Of a stretch of DNA of 64,000 bases, positions 32,111 through 44,929 are shown piece after piece (positions within the stretch are counted from its first letter, which is position 1; each line of letters opens with the position of its first letter). The translations under genes were made by a program, and so were the position numbers. The notes below the pieces were generated by a model that was not told where the DNA came from, ran no database searches, and worked only from the letters and a program-made list of their open reading frames with translations. The DNA lies in contig OX457031.1 in assembly GCA_949752745.1 (NCBI GenBank), positions 45,775,257 to 45,839,256 of the forward strand, read 5' to 3'. The stretch is from Protula sp. h YS-2021. Its lineage: Eukaryota > Annelida > Polychaeta > Sabellida > Serpulidae.

Positions 32111-35100
32111 ATGGCGGACGAAGAAACGGAGGAGCAAACAATCGCCAAAGACTTGGTTGTTACCAAGTATAAAATGGCTGCGGAAATAATAAATCGTAAG
32201 AAACAGTTATTCCGTTTCGGTGGAATGTTTTTCAGAGATAAAGGGGCGTAGTTACACTGTTTGACGGAAAATTACGCCGAGTGATATTTCAAGGTTTTTA
32301 TTTTATACACGACCATAGTCCCAGCGGGCCCTTCCTATCTTCCTTTGACAGAAAGAGTCTTAAGATCCAATAACTGTAATAGACCACAGATGTCAAATCT
32401 ACAGGCTGTGGATTTTTTGGCTGACAGTTCAGGACACCTGTTAAATTGGCAGGATTTTTCTTGAAATGCAAAGAAAAATCATGGTGCAATATTTTCAGCT
32501 TTAAAGTACGAGGGGGATGAGCTTATTAAGTTTAATCAGAATATTTTGTTGTCACCAATTACGACCCACGTTAACCACTTCCCTATCTCCTCTCCCTCGT
32601 AGCCCCAAGTCAGCTCTTGCTTAAATAACACAGATGTCTCTTCTAGGGCTACGTAGCCTTAAATTGTTCCACTAATAGGGGTCCACCTCACAAGTTCTGA
32701 GGCACTTATCCTGAATGTTCATACACAATATACATTTTGGCAGAACAGGTACACTTTGAATGGGCTGCATATATTTTATTTATTCGTTGGCGTGCAGAAA
32801 AGTCAGCTTCATTACACACCTGTCGTGTTTACATTCTGGGCTTTAAATATCCTGCGATCAAAGTCAAGTGGCCAAAAAAAATTAAATAAAGGTGTTATTT
32901 ACTGTCTGTGAAATACGTGAGCCAAAATCACACTTTTAGTTTTCCAAATAACTTGAGCAAAAATCCTGCGTTTTGATGACAAACTAACCTGGTAAAAAAT
33001 GAAAGAAATGATAGAGAAATTTCACCTAAATGTCAAATTTCTCTACACTAAAGAGCAATAATGTTTTTTACCAACCTGTACGCTATTTTAAAAACTTAAA
33101 CGTTTTCAATAACAGTTTTGGGTTTCAATTTCTTTTATACTCCGAGTATGAGCTGTTTTTTTTTCTTTCCGAGTATGAGCTGTTTTTTTTTTTTGTTTTT
33201 TTTTTGCAATGTTTTCGAAATACCCGAAGTGTGATTAGACGTTTACTCAAATAATTTGATTTTTATTTTCTTCCATGCTTTTAGAAATACCAGTTCAAAA
33301 GTTTTTGGCGATAATTACAAAATTTAGTGTCACTTTTTTCATGTAATAAATCACAAAAGTACGATCTGGTTTATTTAATGTTTATTTACAAACTAGAATC
33401 ACGATTCAGTTTTGCCTTCTTATTATATGTCATGACATCTTCATCAGTCTACAGACCCATTGTAATTGAAGTAGTTACGATGTGCTGGTCAATTTGAATG
33501 TTCCTTGCCTTGTAGAACCCATGCAGTTCAACACGACGATCATGATAATTTTATGCAGCTTATAGTTCAGTTTGTAGCTTAGTCAATTGCGATGTGCTGC
33601 TCAGTTTGAATTGTTCTTTGATGTACTGCTTTTGAAGACCGCCATTGTCCTATGTCGTACACCGAGACTGCCAAATGTGCCACCTATAAAACCTATGTGT
33701 CTCCTGGATTTCGACCGTATTCTGGCCCGTTCGATTACTGAAGGACGAAACAGCTTCTTTAAATTCTTCGCCATTCAGCTTTGTGGTTTGGTGCACAGCT
33801 GGTCTTAGCAAAGTTAACAAACAGGTATAAAGTGCGGATCCAATAAGATAAATGCCTCTGGCCACAGGAACTAAGATTTAAAACAAACTATTAAAAAGCA
33901 ATACCACAAGCATTTTAGCACAAAGTACTTCAGACATAGATTCGTTCATGAATATTCTATTACAGGGTCTTTTCTGTTTGTGTGCTGATAAAGAGCAGCT
34001 TGTTTATTTCAGTATGCCTCAAGAAACTGATAGATATGTGCGTCGCTGACGCGAAAGTGCTGGATATATGTGAATTTGGCGACAAGTATATTCTTGAAGA
34101 AACTGGAAAAGTCTTTAAGAAGGAGAAAGAAATGAAAAAGGGTAAGCGTGTTTATGATCTAAGTGAAGTAAAAATGAACATATAATAGTATGAGGGGAAA
34201 GCGTACACTTGAATGAGTTAAGACAATGTGGTAATGTCATGATTTGTCGTAGAAAATGGATCTTTTGTTGGGCTGATCTATGCCTCTGTTTTTCTCCAGT
34301 ATGTCAAACGTATTTCGGTAAAAGCCGTCTTCAACAGATTTGCTGTGTTCGCCTCGAAATGTTACCGAAACGTTCCTCGGTTGATGGTCCAACAGGACTT
34401 CGGATTGGGGCCTATAGGTTTGGGGTGTCCGTCCGTCCGTCTGTCCGTCATCGCTTTATACCCCTATGGATTTGGGGGGCGGTTGGGGCCTGCTTGTGTT
34501 TCACAAATACTTACTTGTGTTTTTCGATAGGATAGTAAAGTACTGAAGAAAAAAACTAAGAAAAGTTACGGTAGTGTGTAAACACAGCATCGGGAAATCA
34601 TAGTGTACCCGCTCTTTTAGTCAATTTTGTTAAGAAAAGAGAAAAAAAGCTGTACAGTTTGTGCTGTTTTGTCTTTTTTATTAAACGGTTTCCAGTATAG
34701 TCTCGTGGTTAAGTTAGCTATAAACCTATATTCTTTTCTTGGTACTTAAGTTAGGAAGTTTGTGGTCTGTTGAATATCATCGAAATCCTTTTTGGCACTA
34801 TTTATCACCAGAATTGTTTCATATTAGTTTTAGAAAAATGTATTCCATATTTCACTCACTGATTTTTTCTGCCGTTACAATTATGCGAAAATGTATGATG
34901 TTCTGTTGCAGGTATCGCCTTTCCGACGTGTATCTCTATCAACAATTGCATTTGCCACTTCTCTCCACTGAAAAGCGATCCCCAAGTCACCCTCAAAGAT
35001 GGTGATATGGTTAAAATGTGCGTTGATGATCAAAAATGAGATTTATAAAAAAAAGTTTTTTATTTCACACGACTGAAAATTCGTTGTGTAGTGACACGGT

Positions 35101-38100
35101 AAAATAATTCGGCAGCGTGTCTGTAAGAAGTGAAATTAAATTGCATTTTTTTTGTACATATGTTCATGTTTATGTGTCATTTTGTAAAATGAACATTGCA
35201 CACATTTAACGGATTGTTTGCAGCATATTGTTTTTAATATAGCAGTGCTTTTTTCTGTATGGTAAAGTATATCTGAATAATTTCAGGCATCTATACAGTT
35301 GAAGTAGTGTCTGCATTTGCAGGAAGTCGAATTAAACCTCTTTGTGATCAATTCCAGTGACGTTGGGGCACATGTGGACGGGTTTCCAGCCGTGGCGGGC
35401 CACACAGTGGTTGTTGGTGCCAGCGCGGAGAATAAAGTGACGGGTAGAAAAGCCGACGTGGTGCTCGCGGCGTATTACGCGTCCGAGGCGGCATTGAGGC
35501 TTGTGAAGCCCGGCTCTGAGGTGAGAACTGCAACTTTTGTCAGTGTCTTCATCCTCAGACCCAAACAGATTTATGCGTTTCACATTGTGAGAACTGCAAC
35601 TTTTGTCAGTGTCTTCATCCTCAGACCCAAACAGATTTATGCGTTTCACATTGTAACCAGACAAAAATGCTGAATGCTCGCAACATCTGTGTGTTCTCAA
35701 GTTTGGTATGAGGGATAATAATCAGATCTTCTATGATGAATTATGTGTCCTGCAATCTTACCTGGATGCAGATGTTTGTGTCCTTGTGTGATGCTAACAA
35801 GACACCTTCTGAAAAAAGAACTTTCGAGAAATAAAGGCATTTGTGGTGAAGTCGAGTTTTAACTTTGCATTCGTTATAAATTATTTTTTATCGTTCTTGG
35901 CTTTTACATTAAGTAATTATTAACATTTTTATGCACCATTGTTGATCATAACACTGGTACTTTCTGTTGTAATGCTAGTTGGTAAATGGTTTTATTTTAA
36001 GAACTGGCCTGTGACTGACATGATACAAAGGGTTGCCGAGAGCTACAGCTGTAAGCCAATTGAGGGCATGTTATCCCACCAGCTGCGGCAGCACATCATT
36101 GACGGCGAGAAAACCATCATCCAGAACCCATCAGACGCCCAAAGGTGAGATTGGGGTGGATGGGAGGGGGGGGGGGGTGATTAGGTGATTTGCAGAGCAT
36201 TGTGGATTAAATGCACTTCAAAATTTGGCACATTGATTATGATTAAGCAGTTCTTGAGGAAGTATACAGGAATGTTTTTTTATCCTCTGCGCAACGTCTG
36301 TCCGCATGCGTATCTGGGCTATACCTCTGAAACTATAGGTCGGATTGTTTCGAAATGTCACACAAGGGCATAGCACATACGTAAGTTCGATTATTAGAAC
36401 TTAGCATATTTTTCCAGGTTAGATTACCGGAATTATGTATTGGATTGTTTTGAAATTTGACGTACGGATAGAGCATGTACTGTGAGTGCGCAACACGGTA
36501 TCTTTGTTCGGATTTATGAAAAATTATCAAAATGACAGTATTTTTTAGATTATTGGCACTTAGCGAAGTTTTTTTCACGTCATGTTATTGTTGAAAATCT
36601 CACACACGTACAGGGCACATGTTGCAGTTGTGCTGCGTCATTTTTGTTCGGATTCATGCAGAATTGTCAGTGGCAGTATTTTGAAATTTGATAAAACTTC
36701 ACGTTTTGGTGTAATTTTGTCTGCGTAATTAAACTTGTCGTCAAAGGCTGTGACTCAGAACTATTCTGATGTTTTTAAACTTTCACACGAATAAAACAAA
36801 TATTGAAAATTGCCAAAATAACTTTTTTTAAATATAAGGCTTAGCTTTTGTCGAAATTTGAAAAGGGAAAACTGTTAGAATTGTCAAAAACGTGATGAAA
36901 GTGGCTGTAGTATGGCACTTTGCAAACCGGGGATCATGTTTCTCTGAAGCTCTAGTTTTGATAAAGGTAGTGAATTAACTGGCTTAATTTGAGTATTTAG
37001 AATGTTTTATGTATGATCTGCTTTAAGTCTAGGGCAATGTTAACTTTGTGAAACGTAATAAATTTAAGCAAACCAGATTTTGAAAATTGAGAAATGTAAG
37101 TGAGAACAGTTTTTATCAAAAAATAGAATTTAAGTTAAAAAGCATTGCAGTTAAAGCGTAAAACTATATTCAGGGAGTTCAGTATTTGGATCAAACGTGT
37201 TACAGAAATGGACTGCCTAATTTTCTAGTTGACTCTGTTGTATGTATTACGTCACGCATGCTGATAACTACCACTACCTATTTAGGAAAGAGCAATCAAA
37301 GTGCGAGTTCGATGTTCATGAAGTTTACGGAGTGGACGTCCTTGTTAGCACGGGAGAAGGGCGGGTAAGTTCGTAGAATGCTTGCCAAATACTGTCAAAC
37401 GGGAAAACTGTAGCATTGTTCAAGGTCTGGGGCCGGATTCACAAAACTTCCCTTAACTTAAACTTAACTTATCCCTCACTTAACGGGCCCTTAAATTTCT
37501 AAGTTAAGGCTTATTTGTCGATTCACAAAACCCACTTAAGTTACACTTAAATTTAAGTGACCATTTGTGTCGTTTGCACGGACTTCGAAAACTAGCACTT
37601 TACTTACTGTAACAGATCGAAACCTCCCACAGGCATGTTTTTTACTATTTGAAAATCCATTTTGATACTTTTTTGAAGAATCATCGCATTTTTCTTTCAT
37701 TTACACTTTCACTTAATAGTTAAGGGACCTCGGGACCTCCCTTAAAAATTTGCTAAGTTAAGGGCCCGCTAAGTGCACTTTTAAGTTAAGTGGTATGCAC
37801 CACTTACACGTCCCTTAACTTAACCTGATTTAAGGGATGATTCAGCAAAATTGAAAGATTTAAGTGAAATTTTAAGTTAAGGGACATTCGTGAATCCGGA
37901 GCCTGGAGATCAGCTTAAAAAATAGCACTTGTCACAGGGTGGGCATAAAAAGTGTACATAAAAGAAGGTCTTTAAAAAAAAAAGACTCGCTGGCACAAAT
38001 ACGCATCTTTAAAGCTGTTTGTACACGCCAACTGAAAATGATTGGTCTGTTCATCAAACGCGTGGGTATGTTGGGAGGACTGAGTTTGGTGGTGGCTTGC

Positions 38101-39554
38101 TGTGATGAGTTTCGTGTCCTGCAATCTTAACTTTGCGTACGCTTGAGTTGTGATGCCGACGACACATTCTGAGCAGTTTAATCAGTGAAAAATTTCCCCA
38201 GAAAAAAAAAGAAAAAGAAAATTAAGGACTACGGTGGTTGACCGGTTCAAGAACACTTGTGTTTGGGTTTTAGGGGCGAGAAATGGACGCGAGAACTACG
38301 GTGTACAAGAGAAAAGACGTGATATATAATTTAAAAATGAAGGCATCGAGACGTAAGTTTTGGAAATTAAAAGGATTATTTTATTCTTTCTACTCTGTCT
38401 ACTCAAACTGAAGTGTATGCCTTAAAAAGTTGACGAAAAACTAAGTAATAATCTTTTTGTTAAAGGATTAAGCGGTGGGCACAAATTTTTTTTTCGCATC
38501 AAGCCTTTTTTTTTCCTTAAGGAAATCCTACATTTGGTTTTGTTTGTGCAGATGTTCGATTGCTCATTCTTTTTCAGAATTTTTCAGCGAGGTAGAGAAG
38601 AAATTTGACACAATGCCTTTTTCATTAAGGTAAGTAATTTATCATGCGCAAGTGGTAATAACTAAAGGGATTTGCCCTGACAGTGACAGAATATTTGTTG
38701 TGCAAAATACTTTATACACTGAGAATACTGAAGTTTTGTTCTATTGAACTGGATTAAAAGCTGTAGGTTAGAAACTTCCAAATGCGTAATGTATATGGTC
38801 TTTAGAGATTTCAAGTGACCCAATATAACGTATGTAGTGCCATTTGGCGTGAATGGAGAGCGTAATTTTTGTGACAGAATGTTTGAGGATGAAAAGAAGG
38901 CGCGCATGGGAGTGGTGGAATGCGTCAAGCACGATCTGCTGGAAGGCTTCAATGTTCTCTACGACCGCGAGTCCGAGTTTGTGGCACAGTTCAAGTTCAC
39001 GCTTCTCCTTATGCCCAACGGACCAATGAAGATCACGGGCCTTCCGTGCGAGACGGATCTGTACCAGTCCGAGCATGGCGTGAAAGATGAAGAAATTAAG
39101 GTAAACCGCTGTGTTCTGTCAACGCAGATTGTTGTGAAAGAGTAAAAATGTGTATGCAATTTGAAAAATGTGATAAGTGACCATTATGAGAATTGCATAC
39201 TGTAAGAAGCCTGTGTAGAAAAATGTGTAATGTTTACACTGTATTGTGGATAATGGCATTAAAAAAGATTTAAAAAAATTGCCCTGATTGGTTGATATTA
39301 TTGGTTTATTTGAACACTAAATAAGCGCCAGAGCTGCATTCAGCGGCATTGTTAATGAATTCTGGTACATATATATCATACTGTGCGTTTTATAGTTTGA
39401 AAAATGCGGGGGCCAAATATTTGTTTGTTTCTTGTAGACTCTCCTTGCCCAGTCGGCTTCACGAAAAGCGCAGAAGAAAAAGCGAAAGAAAGCTGAAAAA
39501 CAAGCGTCTGAAGTGACAGCTGCAGATCCAGCTGCAGCTGCTTCCGAGTCATGA
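32111..39554 (+). CDS. PA2G4: PA2G4 (EBP1) orthologue, complete, ten exons
   Basis: Exons: 32111-32195, 34013-34141, 34912-35017, 35358-35520, 36002-36144, 37286-37364, 38274-38352, 38578-38629, 38878-39100, 39438-39554. All borders are GT/AG and every phase matches, giving 391 residues; human PA2G4 has 394. Landmarks: [20 protein letters not shown] (N-term), [35 protein letters not shown] with [98 protein letters not shown] and a Lys-rich tail ([14 protein letters not shown]). The protein has the methionine-aminopeptidase (pita-bread) fold without catalysis. It binds ribosomes near the exit tunnel and structured RNA, and takes part in growth control. Identification is secure; one oddity is a 66-bp duplication at the exon 4 donor. 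Confidence 0.97.
32597..32657 (-). repeat. Degenerate TAGCTCCAAG-type element in PA2G4 intron 1
   Basis: CGTAGCCCCAAGTCAGCTCT at the start and CTAGGGCTACG at the end are the only clear similarities to the family seen at 124 and 11174. Confidence 0.35.
35521..35653 (+). repeat. 66-bp tandem duplication spanning the PA2G4 exon 4 splice donor
   Basis: GTGAGAACTGCAACTTTTGT starts at 35521 (the donor) and again at 35587. The two 66-bp units appear identical. 66 is a multiple of three and the first unit has no stop in the exon 4 frame. Use of the second donor would add 22 residues in frame. Confidence 0.9.
37431..37902. mobile_element. MITE in PA2G4 intron 6
   Basis: Inverted ends GGCCGGATTCACAAAACTTC / (reverse) GGCTCCGGATTCACGAATGT, both followed by CCCTTAACTTAA. 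The whole 470 bp is built of TTAAGT/ACTTAA-rich words, giving strong self-complementarity. No coding capacity. CTGG flanks both sides, possibly a target duplication. Confidence 0.65.
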
Positions 39555-39777
39555 CCTGATGGCCGCTTACAGAATTGTAGCTGATATGGACCAAAACATT
39601 CTGAAAAAAAACTAGGACGTTCTTTTTGCGTACATCTCGTCGTATTTTAAGCAATTTTTAATGGGTAAGAGGACTCAGTGAATTGTGCAGCTTTGAGTTT
39701 TCAAGGGAAAAGTTGCAGGGACGACAATAACGAGATGACAAATGATTTACATAAACTAGACTATTTTTACCAAGTTG

Positions 39778-39783
39778 AATAAA
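39778..39783 (+). terminator. PA2G4 polyadenylation signal
   Basis: AATAAA 224 bases after the PA2G4 stop, followed by more AATAAA/AATAATA words. Likely 3' end near 39800. Confidence 0.6.
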
Positions 39784-39800
39784 GAAATAATAAAATAATA

Positions 39801-40892
39801 GTCTCCACAAGGATCCATGCGCCCAGTTGCGGTGCGTAAAATGGCATTTACCTCTCTTTGTGTTTCGAAATACGCGATTTGATACCTCGCTTTCTGGTAG
39901 GAGGCTATACCTAGTAACTTCATACTTTGTCCCGTTATTTAGTTGTACGGCAATGTGACGAAACTTTTGACAATAAATGGATACACGTCTAGTTAAGTAG
40001 TGTATCCAGCGAAAAAAGACTGCGTTCGTTACAGGCAGTAGTTCTAACGTGTGGCGCTGTAGTTCAGTAAGGAATTTCAATTCTGAATTTGTGAGTAATT
40101 AAGTGACCTTTAGTACTGGGTAGAAAGCTAAGCATTGCAAATTTGTTTAAAACTCTGCAGATAAATTGTTTAGGTTCTCGTTGTGAGGAAAGACTGTGAA
40201 TCTTTTGGCTTCAGTTACTTCAAGCCGAGTGATGAAAAGAATAACTGGTACAGGATTCTTCTGAAATAGACCATGGAATGTCAGTTTTTGAGAGTAACCT
40301 ACAATGACGCTATTGAAACAAAATCAATTTTAGACAAATGGTTCATGACAAAGAAGTGGAAATATTTAAGTTGGTTATGGTATGCGTTAAACTTTATAAA
40401 TAACAGATTTATATTTATGTTGAATATTATTTATGTCATATTTGTTTTGCTGCCTGTTGTTTTATGACAAGAAAAGTGCTGTTTTGTATGGAAATATCAT
40501 GACGTCGCAAAAAAGAGAGCGTTAAAATTTTTTAACGACAAATAGTTGATGTGAATTTTCAGCATAAAGGAGTTATATCAAAGTATTGCCAAAAATTTTC
40601 AAAATTGATATTTTTTTGGGTCGACATTTTTTAGTCTTTCTTCCAAGTATATTTGTGTTTTCAGTTGATTACACCTAAATTGTTCAACCAGTTAGTGCTT
40701 AATATGTATTTGTTAAGATGAAATATGGACGTTTGTGAACGAAGAGTGGCAGCCATATTCGTTAGGCCATGGAGTTAACAGTCATCAATATTAAACCAAT
40801 AAAAATTGTTCCTTTTAAAAAAGGGGCCTTGTTACTGTTTTCCATCCCTTACCCCACTACCTCGTATGATTGTTTGCTAAAAGAACAATCTC
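39801..40892. other. No gene recognised
   Basis: Intergenic AT-rich DNA. The 40273-40467 frame is rich in hydrophobic residues at its end but has no support as a gene. Confidence 0.4.
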
Positions 40893-43356
40893 ATTTATTT
40901 ATTCCCCACAGGTAGAACCTGTGGGGAATATATGCGATCGAGCGCGTGTCTGTCGGTCTGTCGGTCGGTGTGTCATCAATAGCTTGTTAACACGATAACT
41001 TAAAAACTGCTGGAAGGATTTTGATGAAACTTGGTATGTAGCTTCTATGAGAACAAACACAGATCGGTATTGTAAATGGGCCAGGGTCGTCCAAGGAAAA
41101 TGGATCAGCTGGACTTGGAAAATTTGTGCTCTTAATGACTATTGTGTGAGCTTGTTAACACGATAACTTAAAAACTGCTGCAAGGATTTTGATGAAACTT
41201 GGTATGTAGCTTCTATGGGAACAAACACAGATCGATATTGTAAATGGGCCAGGTTCGACCTAGAAAAATGGACCAGGTTTTCAGCTCTTGATTGACTATT
41301 GTTAACACGATATCTCAAGAAAAACTGCAAGGATTTTAATGAAACTTGGTGTGTAGCTTCTATGGGCACTAAAAAGGATGGGTATTGTAAATGGGTTACG
41401 TTGGCCAAAAGGATAATGAACCAAATGTACTTTGAAATTTACCAAATCCTGGAAATTATTCAGCATCGGAATGAGTAACTGCAGGGATTTTAATGAAACT
41501 TGGTATGTAGCTTCTGTGGGCACTAATAAGGATTGGTAGTGTAAATGAATTAGGTTGGCCAAGGAAAATCAACCAAATGGACTTCGAAATTTACCAAATG
41601 CTGGAAATTATTCAGCATCGAAATGAGTTTGTTAACACGATATCTCAAGAACAACTGCGGGGATTATAAATTAACTTGGTGTGTAGCTTCAATGGGAACA
41701 AATACAGATCGGTATTCTAAATGGGCCAGCTTCGTGCAAGGGAAATGCCCCAACTGGACTAGGAAAATTTCAGCACCTGATTGGCTATTGATGACCGTGT
41801 TTATCTGATGGGGGGCCTGTGGGGAGGGGGCTGGTCAACTCATCCAAATACCAACTCATCCAAATTCTTTGGTCATCTCATCCAAATTTCCTGGTCAACT
41901 CATCCAATTTTTTTCGCCGACTCATCCAAATATTTTGGTCAACTCATCCAAATTAACGACTTTTCTTTCTTTTCTTTTAAAAATAAAAATCGTCTTTTAT
42001 TCGACATGTATTAGAAAAAGAGTTTCTTTCAGATTTTCGAGACACACTTCTGTGGCATTTCTTTTGAAAGTAAAAATGCTTTAATCAACTTTTTCTCTGA
42101 TTTTATCAAAGATTTAATTGTAACGGGAGATAGTCATCTCATACAGGATTTGGCGGGGCTTAAGCAAGCTAATTCGACCTTTTCATCACATTTTATGAAA
42201 TAGTCAATTGTAACTGTACAAGATACTAGATTTGGCAGGGCTTACGTCAGGTGATTTGTGTCAAGTGAATTGCAATTATTTTCTTTATCGTACGTTTTAA
42301 CTGTTTTATCTATAAATTGGGAAAAGGGACTGGACAAAGTGAAGTTAAAATCGTTTTTTTTTCTCTTATGTAACAACTGCTATTTTATTGCCTATCTGTT
42401 TCGTCTGTAGGATGCATGTCGTTTACAAAAAATCTACTGGCATTCCCTAACACAGTTTATCTTACAAATTACACACTTACTAATTAAAGTGCAGTAAACA
42501 TACTTACTTCTGTGCTAATCTATTTTTCCACATCAAATCTCCTACTTTTTCGACATTTTTTATAAGAAATCATTACAGTTAATTTAATTATTCGGTCTTT
42601 TCGTTCTGAATTCAAAACTTTACAATGAGTTTGGAGCAAGATTGCAATCTATGTAATTCCGTTGCAGTCGACTACATGAATGTAAATTGAATCCATACAT
42701 AAAAAGATTTTACGCTTTCATTTGAAGTGGTAATCCACTCAGAATAAATACACAGCTGGCTGTACTCACGCGATTTCACAATTCCAATCCCATATAATCC
42801 AATTCAATTTAATCTGTCAGAAGCGAGAGTATTAAAAGTTGAGTGATGAAAAGCTTCTTTGAAGATTTTATTCAAGTCTGGAAAAGAGAGAAAAAATAAC
42901 TTGGACGAGCTGACCAATTTAATTTGGATGAGTTGACCATATTTGGATGAGTTGGTTTGTGGATGAGTTGGTATTTGGATGAGTTGACCAAATTTGGATG
43001 AGCTGGTATTTGGATGACTTGGTATTTGGATGAGTTGACCATAACCCCTGTGGGGAATATGTGGGCTATGCGCACTGCTCTAGTTTATTCCCCACAGGGG
43101 GAATATATGCGATCGACCGCGTGTCGGTCTGACATCAAGAGCTTATTAACACGATAACTTAAAAACTCCTGCAAGGATTTTCATGAAACTTGGTATGTAG
43201 CTTCTATACACAGATCGGTATTGTAAATGGGCCAGGTTCTGCCAAGGAAAATGGACCAGCTGGACTTAGAAAATTTAGGCACTTAACTATTGATGGCCGT
43301 GTTTAACTGATGGGGGGCCTGTGGGGAATATGTGGGCCATGCACTCTGCTCTAGTT
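40893..43356 (+). repeat. Repeat region with TTATTCCCCACAGG ends and internal degenerate units
   Basis: Starts near TTATTCCCCACAGG and ends CCTGTGGGGAATATGTGGGC ... CTGCTCTAGTT. Inside are several copies of a unit with AAAACTGC-AGGATTTTGATGAAAC and TTGGTATGTAGCTTCTATG (40990, 41140, 41300, 41470, 41640). A second, shorter copy of the same element lies at 43080-43356. The first copy is split by the 1.2-kb insertion at 41825-43046. Confidence 0.6.
41825..43046. mobile_element. Non-autonomous DNA transposon with minisatellite inverted ends, 9-bp target duplication
   Basis: Exact 9-bp flanks CCTGTGGGG at 41816-41824 and 43047-43055 surround 1222 bp. Both ends are arrays of an ACTCATCCAAAT unit in inverted orientation (41833-41955 and 42900-43042; GGTCAACTCATCCAAATAC is shared at the tips). 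The interior is AT-rich with no ORF. A 9-bp duplication is typical of Mutator-like elements. It is inserted inside the host repeat, which resumes exactly on the far side. Confidence 0.8.
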
Positions 43357-43864
43357 AAGACATTAATCTAACTGCCAATTTTGAAAAAAAGGGACCTAAC
43401 AATCGAAGAACCAGACAGCCCTAAGGCATTGTAACTTAAAGTGAAAAGTAATGTCAGTCGATATGCTTAAAACACAACCATACCGTGTCTCGTACAATCT
43501 CAGGAATTCCGTGTCATATTCGGCGACCATCAATTCTAAATGTTCTGAGAAATGAGGTTCGTTCCATACTGTGTTGCATGACGAGCAGAAAGTCGTTACG
43601 ATATTTTCTTGCTCAGTGTCAGAGATCTGGCGAGACATTGCCGTACCTTTCTGGGGGAAATAACGGGATATCGGGAGGAAAAAACATTTCGGCACTTCTT
43701 GATTTTACGTTGAGATGAAAATAATTCACAAGACTCTCCGTGGACAATGCCACAGCTCACGAATGTTGATGCCAGGATTTCAAAAATGTACGAACCCGAA
43801 TCTGGGACTTATTACAGCTTACTTTTCTTTAAATATTTTAAAATATTTTGAAAAAAAATGTTAC

Positions 43865-44728
43865 CTTCCTTTGTCCGTTGGAAATCGAAAGAAGGAAAGA
43901 TCGCAGTTGTAGTAGTCATTTTCGCATCCAGTTGCCGCACAAAGTCGTCCTCTTATTGTAGTAGCGGGATCCGCGACATTTCGGCTAATGACATTTCGGC
44001 TAGCGACGTTTGGGCTAAAATTAGGGTACGACATTTCGGCTAGCGACTTTTGGGCTGACGACATTTCGGCTAAAGTGCAAAGTGCAACATTTCGGCTTAT
44101 TGGAAAATTATCAATTATTAAACAGAAATTTCTATATAACAGCACATAATATCTAATCTCTGGCCATGTGTGAGTATTTAATCATTATTTTAAAGACAAC
44201 TTTTTACATGAGTTTTACGGTAATTTAACTAATAAGTAAAATAAATAAGTTTCATGACTTATTGTGATAATTTGACTGCTAAAAAGTAAAAACGTTTTTG
44301 AATTAATAAGTAAAAACTAAGAGTTATGTCATACTATAAATTGACTGGTAAGTAAGAGCTGATTAGTTTTAGAGCAAGTTGACTACTCAGTTAAATATAT
44401 TGTTATATTGTACAACAGATTACAAATGGATGTTTTGAAATAAAAGTATAAAAGAGAATGAATTTGTTTTGTGACAGCAAATATAAATAAACTTCACATA
44501 ACACACTTTACCAATTAGCTTTGAAACACAAATGAAAACAAGTTAACTGGTTTGTAATCTACAGCTGAAAACAATCGAACTAGTTTGTAAGCTACAGCTC
44601 AAAGAACCATTAGTCGAATCATCGCACTTTTCACTTTAGCCCAAATGTCGCTAGCCGAAGTGTCGCTAGCCGAATTGTCGTTAGCCGAGATGTCGTTAGC
44701 CGAAATGTCGGGATACCGTAGTAGCCAT
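43865..44728 (-). pseudogene. THAP-domain first exon, split by a MITE insertion
   Basis: On the minus strand ATG 44728 starts a coding exon interrupted after 11 bases by the element at 43966-44717. It resumes at 43957 and reaches a GT donor after 43865. The part after the break reads GRLCAATGCENDYYNCDLSF then FRFPTDKG: two Cys in C-x4-C spacing and the FRFP box, as in the THAP zinc-finger (C2CH) of P-element-type transposases and host transcription factors. With the insertion present, the frame from the ATG ends after about 10 codons in the MITE. I found no following exon with the expected W and C..H residues, so it may be a transposase remnant or a host gene fragment. Confidence 0.7.
43966..44717. 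mobile_element. 752-bp MITE with 8-bp target duplication and CGACATTTCGGCTA-type ends
   Basis: Flanked by GTAGTAGC at 43958-43965 and 44718-44725. Ends are inverted: GGGATCCGCGACATTTCGGC and (reverse) GGTATCCCGACATTTCGGCT. Each end continues as a short array of GACATTTCGGCTA(GC) units. The AT-rich core has no ORF. An 8-bp duplication fits hAT-like elements. Confidence 0.85.
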
Positions 44729-44929
44729 ACTCTTTTTCTTTACTTATCATTATCCAGGCGACTTTAAGACCGAAAAAGTTATGAAAAGTTAAAAAAACAT
44801 GTGCACTGTTCAGGTGACCTCATTGCTTTGACAGCTCAGTTTGCAACTCTTATACTAAGCGGCGCCACTGCTGTCTGAGTGTCATGTCTTAGTAGTAAAC
44901 AGTTTTTGTAATGTTCACTACTTTTACAT

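Noticed and set aside
32298..32489. 63-residue ORF in PA2G4 intron 1
   Set aside because: Antisense to the intron, no motif; chance frame.
40273..40467. Small membrane protein ORF
   Set aside because: A hydrophobic tail alone is common in AT-rich DNA; no start context, homology or repeat structure supports it.
41833..41955. CRISPR-like array of ACTCATCCAAAT repeats
   Set aside because: Eukaryotic context; units are contiguous short minisatellite repeats mirrored at 42900-43042 as transposon ends, without unique spacers.
43396..43695. Possible second THAP-gene exon on the minus strand
   Set aside because: It does not contain the conserved Trp or the C..H pair expected after the first THAP exon.
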